From DASXAI01 sp963728985 (lineage in GTDB: Bacteria; Actinomycetota; Acidimicrobiia; Acidimicrobiales; Ilumatobacteraceae): a DNA stretch of 64,000 bases. This document shows positions 46,116 to 57,109 of this stretch, one piece after another; position 1 is the stretch's first letter; each line of letters opens with the position of its first letter. Where the stretch lies: contig CAVSME010000003.1 of the NCBI GenBank assembly GCA_963728985.1, positions 682,001-746,000 on the forward strand, read 5' to 3'. A model generated the notes under the pieces. That model ran no database searches. It saw nothing but the letters and a program-made list of their open reading frames with translations, and was not told the DNA's origin. The position numbers were made by a program, and so were the translations under genes.

Positions 46116-46545
46116 GACGACGTGATCTCCTTCGTTGGGACGAGGGCGACAGATCGAGCGCCGCAAGGGCACACGGGCGGTGGGTGCCGAAGCAGGTGCT
46201 CGGGTGTGTTCCGGTAGCGGCGTGTGCGCCGCTACGTCACGGTGACTGACCCACCGACATCCGCCCCTCCCGTCCGCTCTTTCGTTCCGCTCTTTCTGGG
46301 TCGGCGAGCCGCCGTCGACCTCTGACCGGAAGACTACGGAACGTCGCCAACGTCAACCAGAGCCGTTCGACTCATAACCGCAGGTCACAGCATCGAAGCG
46401 TGATTCTGAGACTACGAAGCGTGGGCGAATTCGGCGCGACGCAAGCCGTCGCCGCTCCGTCGCTTGTCGTCCATCGGGCGGACAACACCGCGGGCCTCGC
46501 TACCATGCCCGCCACGGGCGGCCCCCTTCGATGGAGGTCGAAACA
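46116..46545. other. Intergenic region between divergent GT26 and secreted-repeat genes
   Basis: These 430 bases contain no recognised gene. GC content looks lower around 46330-46400. TACCAT at 46501-46506 could be a -10 for the plus-strand gene, and GGAGG at 46533-46537 is its ribosome site. Frames on both strands are open but show no family similarity. Confidence 0.5.
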
Positions 46546-48441
46546 ATGCGACGGATCGCGATCGTCGTCGCCGCAGTGGTGCTCATGACCACCGTGGCGA
46601 CGGGCACGATGACGGCGTCCGCCGAGGGTCAAGGCGTTCCGCCGCAGCGCGTGCTCGAACGCGCAGGGCTCGGCGCGCCGGCTCATCGGCTCAACCCGGG
46701 TGAGGTCATCGCCTTGCCCCTCCCGACGGCGACCGCCGCCGGGGCCACCGCGGCGTCGCTGAACCTGACGGCGACCGATGCCACGGGGCGGGCTTCCTAC
46801 GGCGTGGCCATGCGGACAACCGATGCCGGGCACCTCGATCCTCAACTACGTGCCGGGCCAGACGGTGGCCAACTTCGTCACCCTCGGCATCGGCCAGGGC
46901 GGCGTGTGCATCGCAGCTCGGCGCCGGTCAACGTCGTCGTCGACCTCATGGGCTGGTTCACCGGCACCACCGACTTCCGCGGTGCCGCTCCCACGCGGCT
47001 GCTCGACACCCGCACCAAGGGCGACCTCCTGAAGGCAGGCGTCGAGCGGCGCCTGTCGGTCGCCGGCGGGGCCGGCTACCAAGGCTCGAGCGGCGGCGTG
47101 GCCCTCAACGTACGGTCGTGAACCCGGCCGCAGACGGCTACGTGACCGTCTACCCGTGCGGCCCCCGGCCGGTCGCCTCCACCGTCAACTTCCGGGCCGG
47201 GGAGATCGTCCCCAACTTCACCCTCGTCCCGTACAGCGGCGGTGAGGTGTGCCTGTACGCCTTCGCCGACACCAACGTCGTCGTGGACAGCTTCGGCTGG
47301 ACGGGTGGTGACGGTCTCGTCCTGGCGTCGCCGTCACGGCTGCTCGACACCCGCAGCGGCGTCGGCGCCGCTGGTGGACCGGCCAGCCCCTCCCATCTCG
47401 TCCAGCTGCGGGTGGCGGGGCGAGCGGGCGTCCCCAACGACGTGACCGCCGCCTTCGTGACGGTGACCGCCACCGGCGGCAGCGCCGACGGGTTCGTCAC
47501 GGCCTACCCGTCGACCGGCCCCGCCCGGTGGCATCGATCCTCAACCTCCGAGCCGGGCTGTTGCGCTCGAACCTGGCACTGGTCGACCTCTCCGTCGCTG
47601 ACGGCAGCGTGTGCCTCTACGCCTACACCGTCGATGGCTCACCGGTGCACCTCGTGGCCGACGCCGTCGGTTGGCTGTCGGGCGACGTGAAGCGGCCGGA
47701 TCCACCCGCCGAGCCCCAGCCGCCGCAGCCACCGAAACCCCCGGGCGGCAGCGGGATCTTCGAGACGCTCCCGGTGGGGTCGGCGCTACCGAGCGACGCC
47801 GAGTGCGCCGCCCGGGTGCGGCCGGCGGCCGAATCCGCCCGCAGATGACGTCCTTCAACCAGACGAAGGGCTTCGGCACCCCGGCCAACCCACCAGCCCC
47901 GCTCCTCAACCGGATCACCGGCAACTTCACCGGCACGACCGACGAATCCTCCAGTGGGGTGCCTGCAAGTGGGGGATCGACGAAGACATCGTGCGGGCCC
48001 AGGCGGCCAAGGAGTCGTACTGGACGATGACCAACGTCGGCGACAACGGCGAGTCGTTCGGCATCATGCAAGTGCGCACCACGGCCATCCCGTGGGCCTT
48101 CAACAACGGTGTGGGCGACCCCAAGTCGTCGACGGCGTTCAATGTCGACGTCGCCCTGGGCCTCCGGCGCAACTGCTTCGAGGGCAACGAGGGGTGGCTC
48201 AACACCGTCGAGCGGGGCCGGGACTACGCCGCCGGCGACATGTGGGGCTGCGTCGGCATGTGGTTCTCCGGCCGGTGGTACACGCCGCCGTCGGTGACCT
48301 ACATCGACGACGTGCAGGCCTACGTCAATCAGCGCATCTGGGAGACCCCCGACTTCATCGCCTATCGCGGCCGAGGGCGCCACGGGACGGCCCGACAAGC
48401 GCGAATTCGGAGCCGCGGCCGTCCCGGCACATCGGTCGTAA
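46546..48441 (+). CDS. Secreted protein: beta repeats fused to transglycosylase-like domain (frameshifted as read)
   Basis: It begins with a signal peptide (MRRIAIVVAAVVLMTTVATG). Three repeats of the type seen at 35892-38516 follow: TSILNYVPGQTVANFVTLGI with VNVVVDLMGWFTG; VASTVNFRAGEIVPNFTLVP with VVVDSFGWTGG; VASILNLRAGLLRSNLALVD with HLVADAVGWLSG. A Pro-rich linker then joins a domain nearly identical to the lipoprotein at 17646-18431: AQAAKESYW, GESFGIMQVR, NCFEGNEGWLNTVERGRDY, MWFSGRWYTP. Breaks lie near 46790, 46915, 47115, 47520, 47840 and 47945. GGAGG is eight bases before the ATG. The C-terminus is uncertain; 48441 needs one last shift. Predicted to act on wall or glycan outside the cell. 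Confidence 0.68.
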
Positions 48442-48524
48442 CCAGCCACTTGCGGTCCGGTCGTTTTCGGTCGAAACTCCGCCTGCGGGTCGTGCGTCGG
48501 CCGCACGGGGGGGATGACAATTTC

Positions 48525-51500
48525 GTGCGAAGACGTTCACTCATTGCGGTGTCGTGCTGGCGGCGGTCCTGGCCGCGGGACTGGTCTGGGTGCCCCGCGC
48601 CAGCGCGGCGGTCACCCCGGCCTTCGTCCAGGCGAGCGCCAACGAGAACCTGTCGGGCACGGCCAACAGCCGCGCCTTCGCCAGTCCGAACACCGCCGGC
48701 AACCTGATCGTCGCCTACGCGATCTGGAGCAACAACGGAACGGCGACGGTGGCCGACAGCCGTGGAAACGCCTATGTGAGCGCGGCGCCCCGGACGAACT
48801 GGGGCAGCAACTGGAGCTCGCAGGTCTTCGTCGCCAAGAACATCGCGGGCGGCGCCAACACGGTGACGGCGACGTTCGCCACCTCGGTCACGTCGTTCGC
48901 CGTCCTCTACATCCACGAGTACTCCGGGCTCGACAAGGCCAACCCGGTGGACGTCACGAAGTCGGCGAGCGGCACGGCCGCCGCCATGAGCAGTGGCGCC
49001 GTGACGACGACGAACCCCACCGACCTGATCTTCGCCGGTGGCGCGTCCAGGGGCACGGTGACGCGAGGCGGCAGCGGCTACACCACCCGCTCGACCGCCT
49101 TCGGCAACCGCACCCAGGACCGCGCCGTCACGACCACCGGTTCGTACACCGCGACGGCAACCCAGGACAGCAACGGCTGGGTGATGCAGCTCGTGGCGTT
49201 GCGGGCCGATCCGGGCACACCTGACACCACGCCCCCGAGCGTGCCGACCGGTCTGACCGCCACGCCCGTGTCGGGCACCCAGGTCAATCTGAGCTGGACG
49301 GCCTCGACAGACAACGTCGGCGTGACGGGATACAAGGTGTTCCGCAATGGCACCCAGGTCGCCACGCCCACGGGCACCACGTTCAACGACACCGGCCTCA
49401 CCGCCAGCACGACCTACAGCTACACCGTGGCCGCCGTCGACGCCGCCGGCAACACGTCGGCCCCCAGCACCGCGGTCCCCGCCACCACCGCAGCGGCCGA
49501 TACGAGTCCGCCGTCCCAGCCGACAGGGGTGGTCACCACCGTCGTGTCGGGCACCCAGATCAACCTGGCGTGGACCGCCTCCATCGACAACGTGGGCGTC
49601 ACGGGATATCGCCTCTTCCGCAACGGCACGCAGATCGCCACGCCCACGGGCACCACGTTCAATGACACCGGGCTCACCCCTGGGACGACGTACAGCTACA
49701 GCATCACGGCGGTGGACGCCGCCGGCAACCTGTCGGTCCCCAGCGCCACTGTGTCGGCCACGACGACGGCGAGCACCGACACGACCCCGCCGTCGCAGCC
49801 CGCCGGGCTGACGGCGACAGCCGTCTCCAGCAGCCAGGTGAACCTGAGCTGGACCGCCTCGACCGACAACGTGGGGGTGACGGGATACAAGGTGTTGCGC
49901 AACGGCAGCCAGGTCGCCGCGCCCACGGCCACGACGTTCAACGACACCGGCCTCACCGCCAGCACGACCTACAGCTACACCGTGGCCGCGGTTGACGCCG
50001 CCGGCAACACCTCCATCCCCAGCGCGCCGGTCTCGGCCACGACCACCGCCACCGCCGACACCACCCCACCGACGATCACCATCACGGCGCCGGCCGCAGG
50101 GGCCACGCTGACGAACATCGTCACCATCGAGACGTCGGCGTCCGACAACGTCGGCGTCGTCGGGGTGCAGTTCTTCATCGACAATGCCGCTGTCGGTGTC
50201 GAGGACACCGCCACGCCCTTCAGCTACTCATGGGACACGAGAAGCTCGGCCAACGGCGCGCACTCGCTCAAGGCCGTTGCTCGGGATGCGGCCGGCAACA
50301 GCACGACGTCGGCGGCGGTCAGCGTGAACGTCGCCAACACCAGCGCCTTCCAGAACGAGTATCCTCGCCACCGGCCTGAACCTGCCGACGAGCATGGTGT
50401 TCCTGCCCGACGGCCGGATGCTCGTGACCGAACTGCCCGGCACCATCAAGGTGCTGAGCCCCCCGTTCACGACCGTGAGCCCCACGCCGTTCCTGCAGCT
50501 GACCAACGTGGGGAACACCGGCTATGCGGCGTTGCAGCAGGGAATCTTCTCGATCGCGCTCGACAAGAACTTCGCCACGAACCACTTCTATTACATCTTC
50601 TACACGCTGCGCTCCCCGAACCGCGATCGACTCTCGCGGTTCACGGCCAACGCCACCCTCACCGGTACCGATCTCTCCACCGAGTTCGTCCTCTACCAGG
50701 ATCCCGTGGACGCCAACACCGAGCACCACGGCGGCGCCGTCATGCTGGGGAACGACGGCAAGATCTACTTCACGACGGGGGACCACTTCACCGCCAGCAA
50801 CGCCCAGAACCTGAACAATCCTCGCGGCAAGGTCCACCGGATCAACCCGGACGGGACGGTCCCCACCGACAATCCCTTCTACGACGGCGCCGGACCGCAC
50901 TGGGATTCGATCTGGGCCTATGGGCTGCGTAACCCGTACCGGGCCTACTACGACTCCCCGACGGGGCGGATGTACATCGGCGATGTCGGTGGCAACGACC
51001 CGGCGACGGCCAAGGAAGAGCTCAACCTCGGGCAGGCCGGCGCCAACTACGACTGGCCGAACAGCGAGGGCACGTGCAGCGGCACGTGCACGAACCCGCT
51101 CTATTGGTGGGCCCACAACGGACGCGACTCAGCGATCACGGCCGGCTTCGTGTACCACGGCACCCAGTACCCCAGCCAGTACCAGGGGAGCTTCTTCTTC
51201 GCCGACTACGCCCAGAACTGGATCAAGCGAGCCACCTTCGACGCCAGCGGCAAGGTCAACGGGGTCTTCAACTTCGAACCGGCCGACGGCACTGCCGACG
51301 GGCCCTACGGCGACATCGTCTACCTGACCGAAGGGCCCGACGGCGCCCTCTACTACCTCGACCTCGGCTACTCGGACACGAGCGGAACGTTCGGCATCAG
51401 CAAGATCCGGCGCATCCGCTACCTCAGCAACAACCTGGCGCCAACCGCGGTGATGAGCGGCACGCCCACGAACGGTCCCGCCCCGCTCTCGGTGGCGTTC

Positions 51501-54365
51501 TCGAGCGCCGGCTCGATCGATCCCGAGGGTCAGCCCCTCACCTACAACTGGGACTTCGGGGACGGCACGACGTCGACACTCGCCAACCCCACCCACACCT
51601 ATGCAGTAGCGGGGCCCTACACGGTCCGCTTGTCCGTCTCGGACGGCGTGAACACGACGATCTCGACCCCGCTCGTCATCAGTGTCGGCACGGCGCCCAC
51701 GGCCACGATCCTGGCGCCGACGGACGGTGCCACGTTCGTTGCCGGTGACGTCATCACCTTCAGCGGCGACGCCAACGACGCCATCGACGGCGCGCTGCCG
51801 GCGTCGTCGTACTCGTGGACGGTCGACTTCCTCCACGACGGCCACGTCCACCCGGGCGCGACGCAGAGCGGGCTCAAGAGCGGCACCTTCACCATCCCCA
51901 CGACGGGGCACGACTTCAGCGGGAACACCCGCTACCGCATCACGCTGACGGTGGTGAACTCGATCGGCCTGGCCACCTCGGCCACGGTGACGATCTGGCC
52001 GGTCAAAGTGAACCTCAGCTTCGCCACGACGCCGCCAGGCCTCACCCTCTACCTCGACGGCATCGCCAAGGTCACGCCGTTCGTGTACGACACGGTGCCG
52101 AACTTCGTGCACACCATCGAGGCACACGATCAGTCGGCGGGGAGCACCTCGTACCGCTTCGCCTCCTGGTCGGACGGCGGCGCCCAGTTGCACAACCTCA
52201 CCGTGCCGTCCACCGCCCAGACGTACACGGCCACCTTCACGTCACAGGTGATCGTGGTCCCACCGGCGTTCGTGCAACTCAGCACGGCGGTGCCGCAGAC
52301 CAACCAGACGGCCGTGACGGTGACGTACCCGTCCGCCCAGACGGCCGGCAATTTCAACATCGTGGCCATCGGTTGGAACGCCGCCGCCGGCTCGGTGACG
52401 TCCGTGGTGGACAGCGCCGGCAACGTCTACCAGCAAGCCGCGCCCGTCGTGACCGGCATCAGCCTCAGCCAGACGATCTGGTACGCCAAGAACATCGTGG
52501 CCACTGCGGCCAACGCCAACACGATCACCGTGCGGTTCTCCGCGTCCATGCCGTTCGTCGATCTCCGTGCCGCCGAGTACAGCGGCGTCGATCCGATCAA
52601 CCCCATCGACGTCACCGCCTCGGCCGCAGGAACATCGAACGCGGCGAGCAGCGGCGCCGTGACCACCACGTTCGCCAACGAGGCGCTCGTCGGCGCTGGT
52701 ACCACCCTGGGCGCGTTCCTTGCGGCCACCGGAGGGGCGACGACGCGCGTGATCACGACGCCCGACCTCGACATCATGCAGGACCGGATCGTGTCGGCCA
52801 CGGGGTCCTACAGCGCGACCGCCAGCCTCACGGGCGCGTCGGCGTGGGTGATGCAGATCGTCGCCCTCCGGGCCGGGTCGGGTGCGCCGCCTCCGCCGGA
52901 CACCGCCCCACCCTCGCAACCCGCGGGCCTCACGGCGACCGCCGCCTCGCCGTCACAGGTCAACCTCTCATGGACCGCATCGACCGACAACGTCGGCGTC
53001 ACCGGCTACCGGGTCTTCCGCGACAGCGTCCAGGTCGGCACCACGACGGCCCCGACCACCACCTTCGCCGACACCGGTCTCACCGCCGCGACGGCCTACA
53101 CCTACAACGTCGCCGCCGTCGACGCCGCCGGCAACGTCTCCAACCTCAGCGCCGCGGCCACCGCCACGACCACGGCGCCCGACACCACCCCACCCTCACA
53201 ACCCACCAGCCTCAGCGCCATCACCGCATCCGGGACGCAGATCAACCTCTCCTGGATCGGGGCGACGGACAACGTCGGGGTCGCCGGCTACCGGGTGCTC
53301 CGCAACGACGTCCAGATCGGCACCACGACGGCCCCGACCACGACGTACACCGACACCGGGCTCACCCCCGGTACGACCTACACGTACACCGTGACCGCGG
53401 TCGACGCGGCCGGCAACGTCTCACTCCCGAGCGCCACGGCCACGGCCACGACCACCCCGCCCGACACCACCGCGCCGTCGCAACCCACCGGCCTCACCGC
53501 CACCGCCGCGTCCGGATCGCAGATCAACCTCGCCTGGACAGCGTCGACCGACAACGTCGGCGTGACCGGCTACCGCGTGTTCCGCAACGGCACGCTCGTG
53601 GCCACCAGCACGACGACCACCTACGGCGACGCCGGCCTCACCGCCGCCACCACCTACACCTACGCGGTGGCCGCGGTCGACGCCGCCGGCAACGTCTCCG
53701 TCCAGAGCGCCACCGCGTCGGCCACCACCGCCGCCGTGATCGCGCCGCCGGCGTTCGTGCAGGTGGTCGCGGCGACGCCGCAGACGCCCCAGTCGGTCGT
53801 CACCGCGAAGTATGCGGCCGCCCAGGCGGCGGGCGACACCAACATCGTGGCCATCGGTTGGAACGCCGCCGCCGGCTCCGTGGCGTCGGTCGTGGACACA
53901 GCCGGCAACATCTACCAGCAGGCGGCCCCGGTGGTGACTGGCACCGGTTTGAGCCAGACGATCTGGTACGCCAAGAACATCGTGGCCAGTGCGGCCAACG
54001 CCAACACGATCACGGTGACGCTGTCGGCGGCCCAGCCGTTCGTCGATGTCCGGGCCCTGGAGTATCGCGGACTCGACAAGGTGAACCCGGTCGACGTCAC
54101 GGCCTCGGCCGCCGGATCGACGGCTGCCGCGAACAGCGGACCCATCACCACCACGTTCGCCAACGAGTTGATCTTCGGCGCCGGCTGCACCCAGGGAGTG
54201 TTCAGCGCGGCCACCGGCGGCGCCACCACCCGCATCGTCACGACACCCGACGCCGACATCGCGCAGGACGCCGTGGTGAGCGCGATCGGCACGTACGCGG
54301 CGACGGCCAACCAGACCGGCGCCTCGTCCTGGGTCATGCAGGTCGTAGGTTTCCGGGCCGGCTAG
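48525..54365 (+). CDS. Giant modular exoprotein: three repeated N/C domains, six Fn3, GSDH propeller, PKD (frameshifted as read)
   Basis: About 1,940 residues. In order: signal peptide (VLAAVLAAGLVWVPRASA); domain X1 (48608-49210, AFVQASAN to NGWVMQLVALRA); three fibronectin-III domains; an Ig-like domain (TITITAPAAGATLTN); a glucose/sorbosone-dehydrogenase-type beta-propeller (about 50360-51420, GLNLPTSMVFLPDGRMLVTE, GGAVMLGNDGKIYFTTGDH, DSIWAYGLRNPYRAYYD); a PKD domain (NWDFGDGTTSTLANPTHTY); two more beta domains; X2 (52258-52880); three Fn3; X3 (53746-54362). There is one break near 50360 and one near 48547 in the signal peptide. The GTG start is tentative. Expected to be a secreted, possibly PQQ-dependent, sugar oxidase held in a multi-adhesive scaffold. 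Confidence 0.72.
49216..50055 (+). repeat. Three tandem Fn3-encoding DNA repeats (first array)
   Basis: Units of about 280 bases with near-identical stretches such as those encoding SWTASTDNVGVTGYKVFRNG and TYSYTVAAVDAAGN. The spacing is regular and in frame. Confidence 0.8.
52258..54362 (+). repeat. Domain X direct repeats flanking the second Fn3 array
   Basis: X2 (52258-52880) and X3 (53746-54362) share long near-identical stretches at DNA level (encoding NIVAIGWNAAAGSV and LSQTIWYAKNIVA), with three Fn3 repeats of about 280 bases between them (52897-53730). X1 at 48608-49210 is more diverged. This points to recent segmental duplication within the gene. Confidence 0.75.
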
Positions 54366-54381
54366 GTCGGCACCACCCAAT

Positions 54382-54420
54382 GGGTGCGAAACAACCCGCC
54401 AGGCGGGCGAATCCGCACCC
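54382..54420. terminator. Bidirectional terminator-like compound hairpin
   Basis: The outer stem GGGTGCG (54382-54388) pairs with CGCACCC (54414-54420). The inner stem CCCGCC (54395-54400) pairs with GGCGGG (54402-54407) around one A. It lies 17 bases after the giant exoprotein stop and before the convergent galE end, with AAACAA on one side. No long T run is present. Confidence 0.5.
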
Positions 54421-54473
54421 GTGAACCGATCCGCACCCAACGTTGCCCACCGCACCGCCGGCCGGCCGGCCGG

Positions 54474-55472
54474 TTACACCACCGCTGGGGCGGCGGCGAA
54501 GCCCTCCGGGTGGGTGGAGTGCCACCGCCAGGCCGATTCGATGATCTCCTCGAGCCCGTACTGCGGGCGCCAGCCCAGCACTTCGGCCGCTCGACGGTTG
54601 TCGGCCCACACCTGGCTCGGATCGCCGGGGCGGCGAGCGACGTACTCGACGGGCACCGTGCGCCCGCTCACCCGCTCGGCCGCCTCGATGATCTGGCGCA
54701 CCGACGTACCGGCGCCGGTGCCCAGGTTGACGGCCACCGATTCGCCGCCGCGCTCGAGGTGCTGCAGGGCCAGCAGGTGACCCGATGCGAGGTCGTCGAC
54801 GTGGATGTAGTCGCGCACGGCGGTGCCGTCGGGCGTGGGGAAGTCGGTGCCGAACACCTGGAGCGGCGGCCGCAGCCCGAGGATGGCCTTCATCACGAGC
54901 GGCACCAGGTTGAGGGTGACGTTCGGGTCCTCGCCGATGGCCGCGTCCCTCGATGCTCCCGAGGCGTTGAAGTACCGGAGGCTGACCCACTGCAGGCCCC
55001 GCTGCTGCCCGTACCAGCCGAGCATCTGCTCACCCATGAGCTTGCTCTGGCCGTACGGGCTCTCGGGATGCAGTGGCGCCGCCTCGCTCACGGGTAGCTG
55101 CTCGGGCGTGCCGTACACGGAGCACGAGCCCGAGAAGACGATCCGCCGTACCGTCGTGCCCTCGATCGCCCGCAGCAGTCGCGCCGTGCCGACGACGTTG
55201 TTGCCGAAGTACTTGCCCGGATCGAGCATCGACTCCCCGGCGTTCTTGTAGCCGGCGAAGTGGATCACGCTGTCGACGCCGCGATCGGCCACCACCTTGC
55301 GCACGAGCCCGGTGTCGGCGATGTCACCGACGACCAGCCGTGCGCCGAGCACCGCCGCCTGGTTGCCCGTCTCCAACGTGTCGAGCACCACGACGTCGCG
55401 CTCTTGCTCGAGCAGCAACCGAACCGTGTGGCTACCGATGTAGCCGGCCCCGCCCGTGACGAGTACCGCCAT
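54474..55472 (-). CDS. galE: UDP-glucose 4-epimerase
   Basis: This 332-residue SDR interconverts UDP-glucose and UDP-galactose. It has GGAGYIGSHTVRLLLEQ, VIHFAGYKNAGESM (FAG/K motif), FSGSCSVYGTPEQLPVSE and SPYGQSKLMGEQML (Tyr-xxx-Lys), then RYFNASGA and GTAVRDYIHVDDLASGH, all classic GalE motifs. Length is typical. The second ATG (55472) is chosen: GGAGG lies five to six bases before it, whereas the first ATG directly follows the GGAGG. It is the last gene of the minus-strand run 54474-62280, and 13 bases separate it from the small membrane protein upstream. Confidence 0.92.
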   Translation of the reverse strand: MAVLVTGGAGYIGSHTVRLLLEQERDVVVLDTLETGNQAAVLGARLVVGDIADTGLVRKVVADRGVDSVIHFAGYKNAGESMLDPGKYFGNNVVGTARLLRAIEGTTVRRIVFSGSCSVYGTPEQLPVSEAAPLHPESPYGQSKLMGEQMLGWYGQQRGLQWVSLRYFNASGASRDAAIGEDPNVTLNLVPLVMKAILGLRPPLQVFGTDFPTPDGTAVRDYIHVDDLASGHLLALQHLERGGESVAVNLGTGAGTSVRQIIEAAERVSGRTVPVEYVARRPGDPSQVWADNRRAAEVLGWRPQYGLEEIIESAWRWHSTHPEGFAAAPAVV

Positions 55473-55485
55473 CGTCATCCTCCTG

Positions 55486-55930
55486 TCAGGGAAATGAATC
55501 GAGTGCCGTCAGCTTCACCAGCGTGACGACGAAGAACCACAGACCGGCCCACGCCAGGATGACCACCCGCACGGTGTGGCGCGCCCAGATCGCACTGAGC
55601 AGCCCGAGACCGAGGATGAGGTCGTTGACGAAGATGATCGGCGCCACCCAGTCGCCCGGCGAGATGCCGAGCGACGTCGCCAGCGCGCTCTTGCCGACCA
55701 GTGAGGTGAAGTCCGACGGCTGCATCGCAGCGACGACGGCGTTGACCAGGAACACCCCGGCCAACCCGGCCAGGAACAGAGATCTCCAGCATGCGCACCG
55801 GCGCCGGGGGCGCGACGGATGCCTCGGGCTCCATCACCGCCAGGGCGACGGCGCCCTCGGGCGGAGGGGCGTCGAACGGATCGGTGACAGGCGGCGCCCA
55901 CACGCTGTGGTCGGAACGATCGGGGGTCAT
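55486..55930 (-). CDS. Small three-helix membrane protein (frameshifted as read)
   Basis: A protein of about 148 residues. The cytoplasmic N-terminus is acidic and Pro-rich (MTPDRSDHSVWAPPVTDPFD). A break near 55785 leads into three hydrophobic segments (LFLAGLAGVFLVNAVVAAM, WVAPIIFVNDLILGLGLLSA, VVILAWAGLWFFVVTLVKL). I recognise no family. It sits between galE and a membrane glycosyltransferase and may assist the latter. Confidence 0.55.
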
Positions 55931-55942
55931 CAGAAGGCGGGG

Positions 55943-57109
55943 TCAGCTCGATCGCACCGGGGTGGGTGGCTCGGCGGCTTCGAGCGTAATCGGCTCTTCC
56001 ATCCCGGGGGCCGCGACCACGTGACGTTCGGCGGGCTCGACGCCGGCCACGGTGAGGCTCGTCTCGATGCGGTCGACGCGCCGGCGCACCGACGTTCCCA
56101 AGTGGTACAGCTCCTCGAAGTACCGCTTCGTCTGCGTGGCCAGCAGCCCGAGGCTGATGAGCTGGACGGCCACGACGAAGCTGAACCCACCCACGATGAA
56201 CGACTGCGGCCGGTTCTCCCAGGTGATGGCGAACGCGTCGTAGAGCCGGTTGTCGATGCTGCCGTCCACCTGGAAGAACTCCCGCACCACATCGATGGCC
56301 ACGGCACCGAGCGTCCAGGCCGAGATGAACAGCAGCACGAGCCCGGGGAAGACGAAGAACACGAGCGGGCGGAAGAGGAAGCTGGCGAACACAAGGAGCT
56401 TGGAGGTGTTGCTCACCCGCAGGCTGACCTTGCGCTCCTTCATGCGCTCGGTCTGGTCGCTCCAGTCGAGGTGCGCCGGGATCTCCACGACGCGCGCCCG
56501 CATGATCTGCGCCTTGTAGAGGATCTCCGTGTTGATCTCGGGACCCATGGCCTTGAGATCGAGGCTCCGGATGAACGGCCCGTCGTAGGCCCGCACCATG
56601 CTGGTCACCGTGGCCACGCGCGAGTGCGTCACGCGCGACAAGAGCTTGTTCACGCCCTTGCTCATCGCCTCGCGCCGCCAGGGGATGGCCGACGTCTTGC
56701 CGCCCTTCATGTACGGCGACGCGACCGCGACGCGGGCGTGCTGCTCGGACAGCGCGTCGAGCAGGCGACCGATGTGGTCGACGGAGTAGCTCAGGTCGGC
56801 GTCGAACGTGACGACGTACTGGCCCTTCGACTGGCCGAAGGCGTACTGGAGCGCCTGGCCGAGCCGGAAGTTCACCTTGTGGTGCAGCACGATGACGCCG
56901 GTGTGGGTCTTGGCGAAGACATCGGCGATGTCGCCGGTCTCGTCCGTGGAGCCGTCGTCCACGACGAGCAGCTCGAAGCGGTATCGGTCGTGCAACGTGC
57001 CCAGGTAGTCGTAGATGGCCGTCAACGAGCTCATCAGCTTCAGCGCCTCGTTGTACGCCGGCACGACGACGGTGACGAGGGGTCGGGGATCGGCAGCGAG
57101 CTCCTCCAT
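55943..57109 (-). CDS. GT2-family membrane glycosyltransferase (DPM1/GtrB-like)
   Basis: A 388-residue protein. The GT-A domain has VTVVVPAYNEALKLMSSLTA, ELLVVDDGSTDETGDIADVF, LGQALQYAFGQSKGQYVVTF and DADLSYS (Asp103, Asp105), which is the polyprenyl-phosphate sugar synthase pattern. Two C-terminal membrane helices (about 255-285 and 315-340) anchor it. GtrB-type members charge polyprenyl phosphate with a sugar for use outside the membrane. The frame is intact. The ATG at 57109 overlaps the TGA of the deacetylase gene by one base (TGATG). Confidence 0.85.
   Translation of the reverse strand: MEELAADPRPLVTVVVPAYNEALKLMSSLTAIYDYLGTLHDRYRFELLVVDDGSTDETGDIADVFAKTHTGVIVLHHKVNFRLGQALQYAFGQSKGQYVVTFDADLSYSVDHIGRLLDALSEQHARVAVASPYMKGGKTSAIPWRREAMSKGVNKLLSRVTHSRVATVTSMVRAYDGPFIRSLDLKAMGPEINTEILYKAQIMRARVVEIPAHLDWSDQTERMKERKVSLRVSNTSKLLVFASFLFRPLVFFVFPGLVLLFISAWTLGAVAIDVVREFFQVDGSIDNRLYDAFAITWENRPQSFIVGGFSFVVAVQLISLGLLATQTKRYFEELYHLGTSVRRRVDRIETSLTVAGVEPAERHVVAAPGMEEPITLEAAEPPTPVRSS

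Noticed and set aside
11279..50400. Mass pseudogenisation of the polysaccharide locus
   Set aside because: Breaks are single bases of both signs, catalytic motifs on both sides are intact, and neighbouring genes are clean. Sequence error is simpler, though not proven.
49216..53730. Regular repeats resembling a CRISPR array
   Set aside because: Units of about 280 bases are in frame, encode fibronectin-III domains and have no short palindromic repeats with unique spacers.
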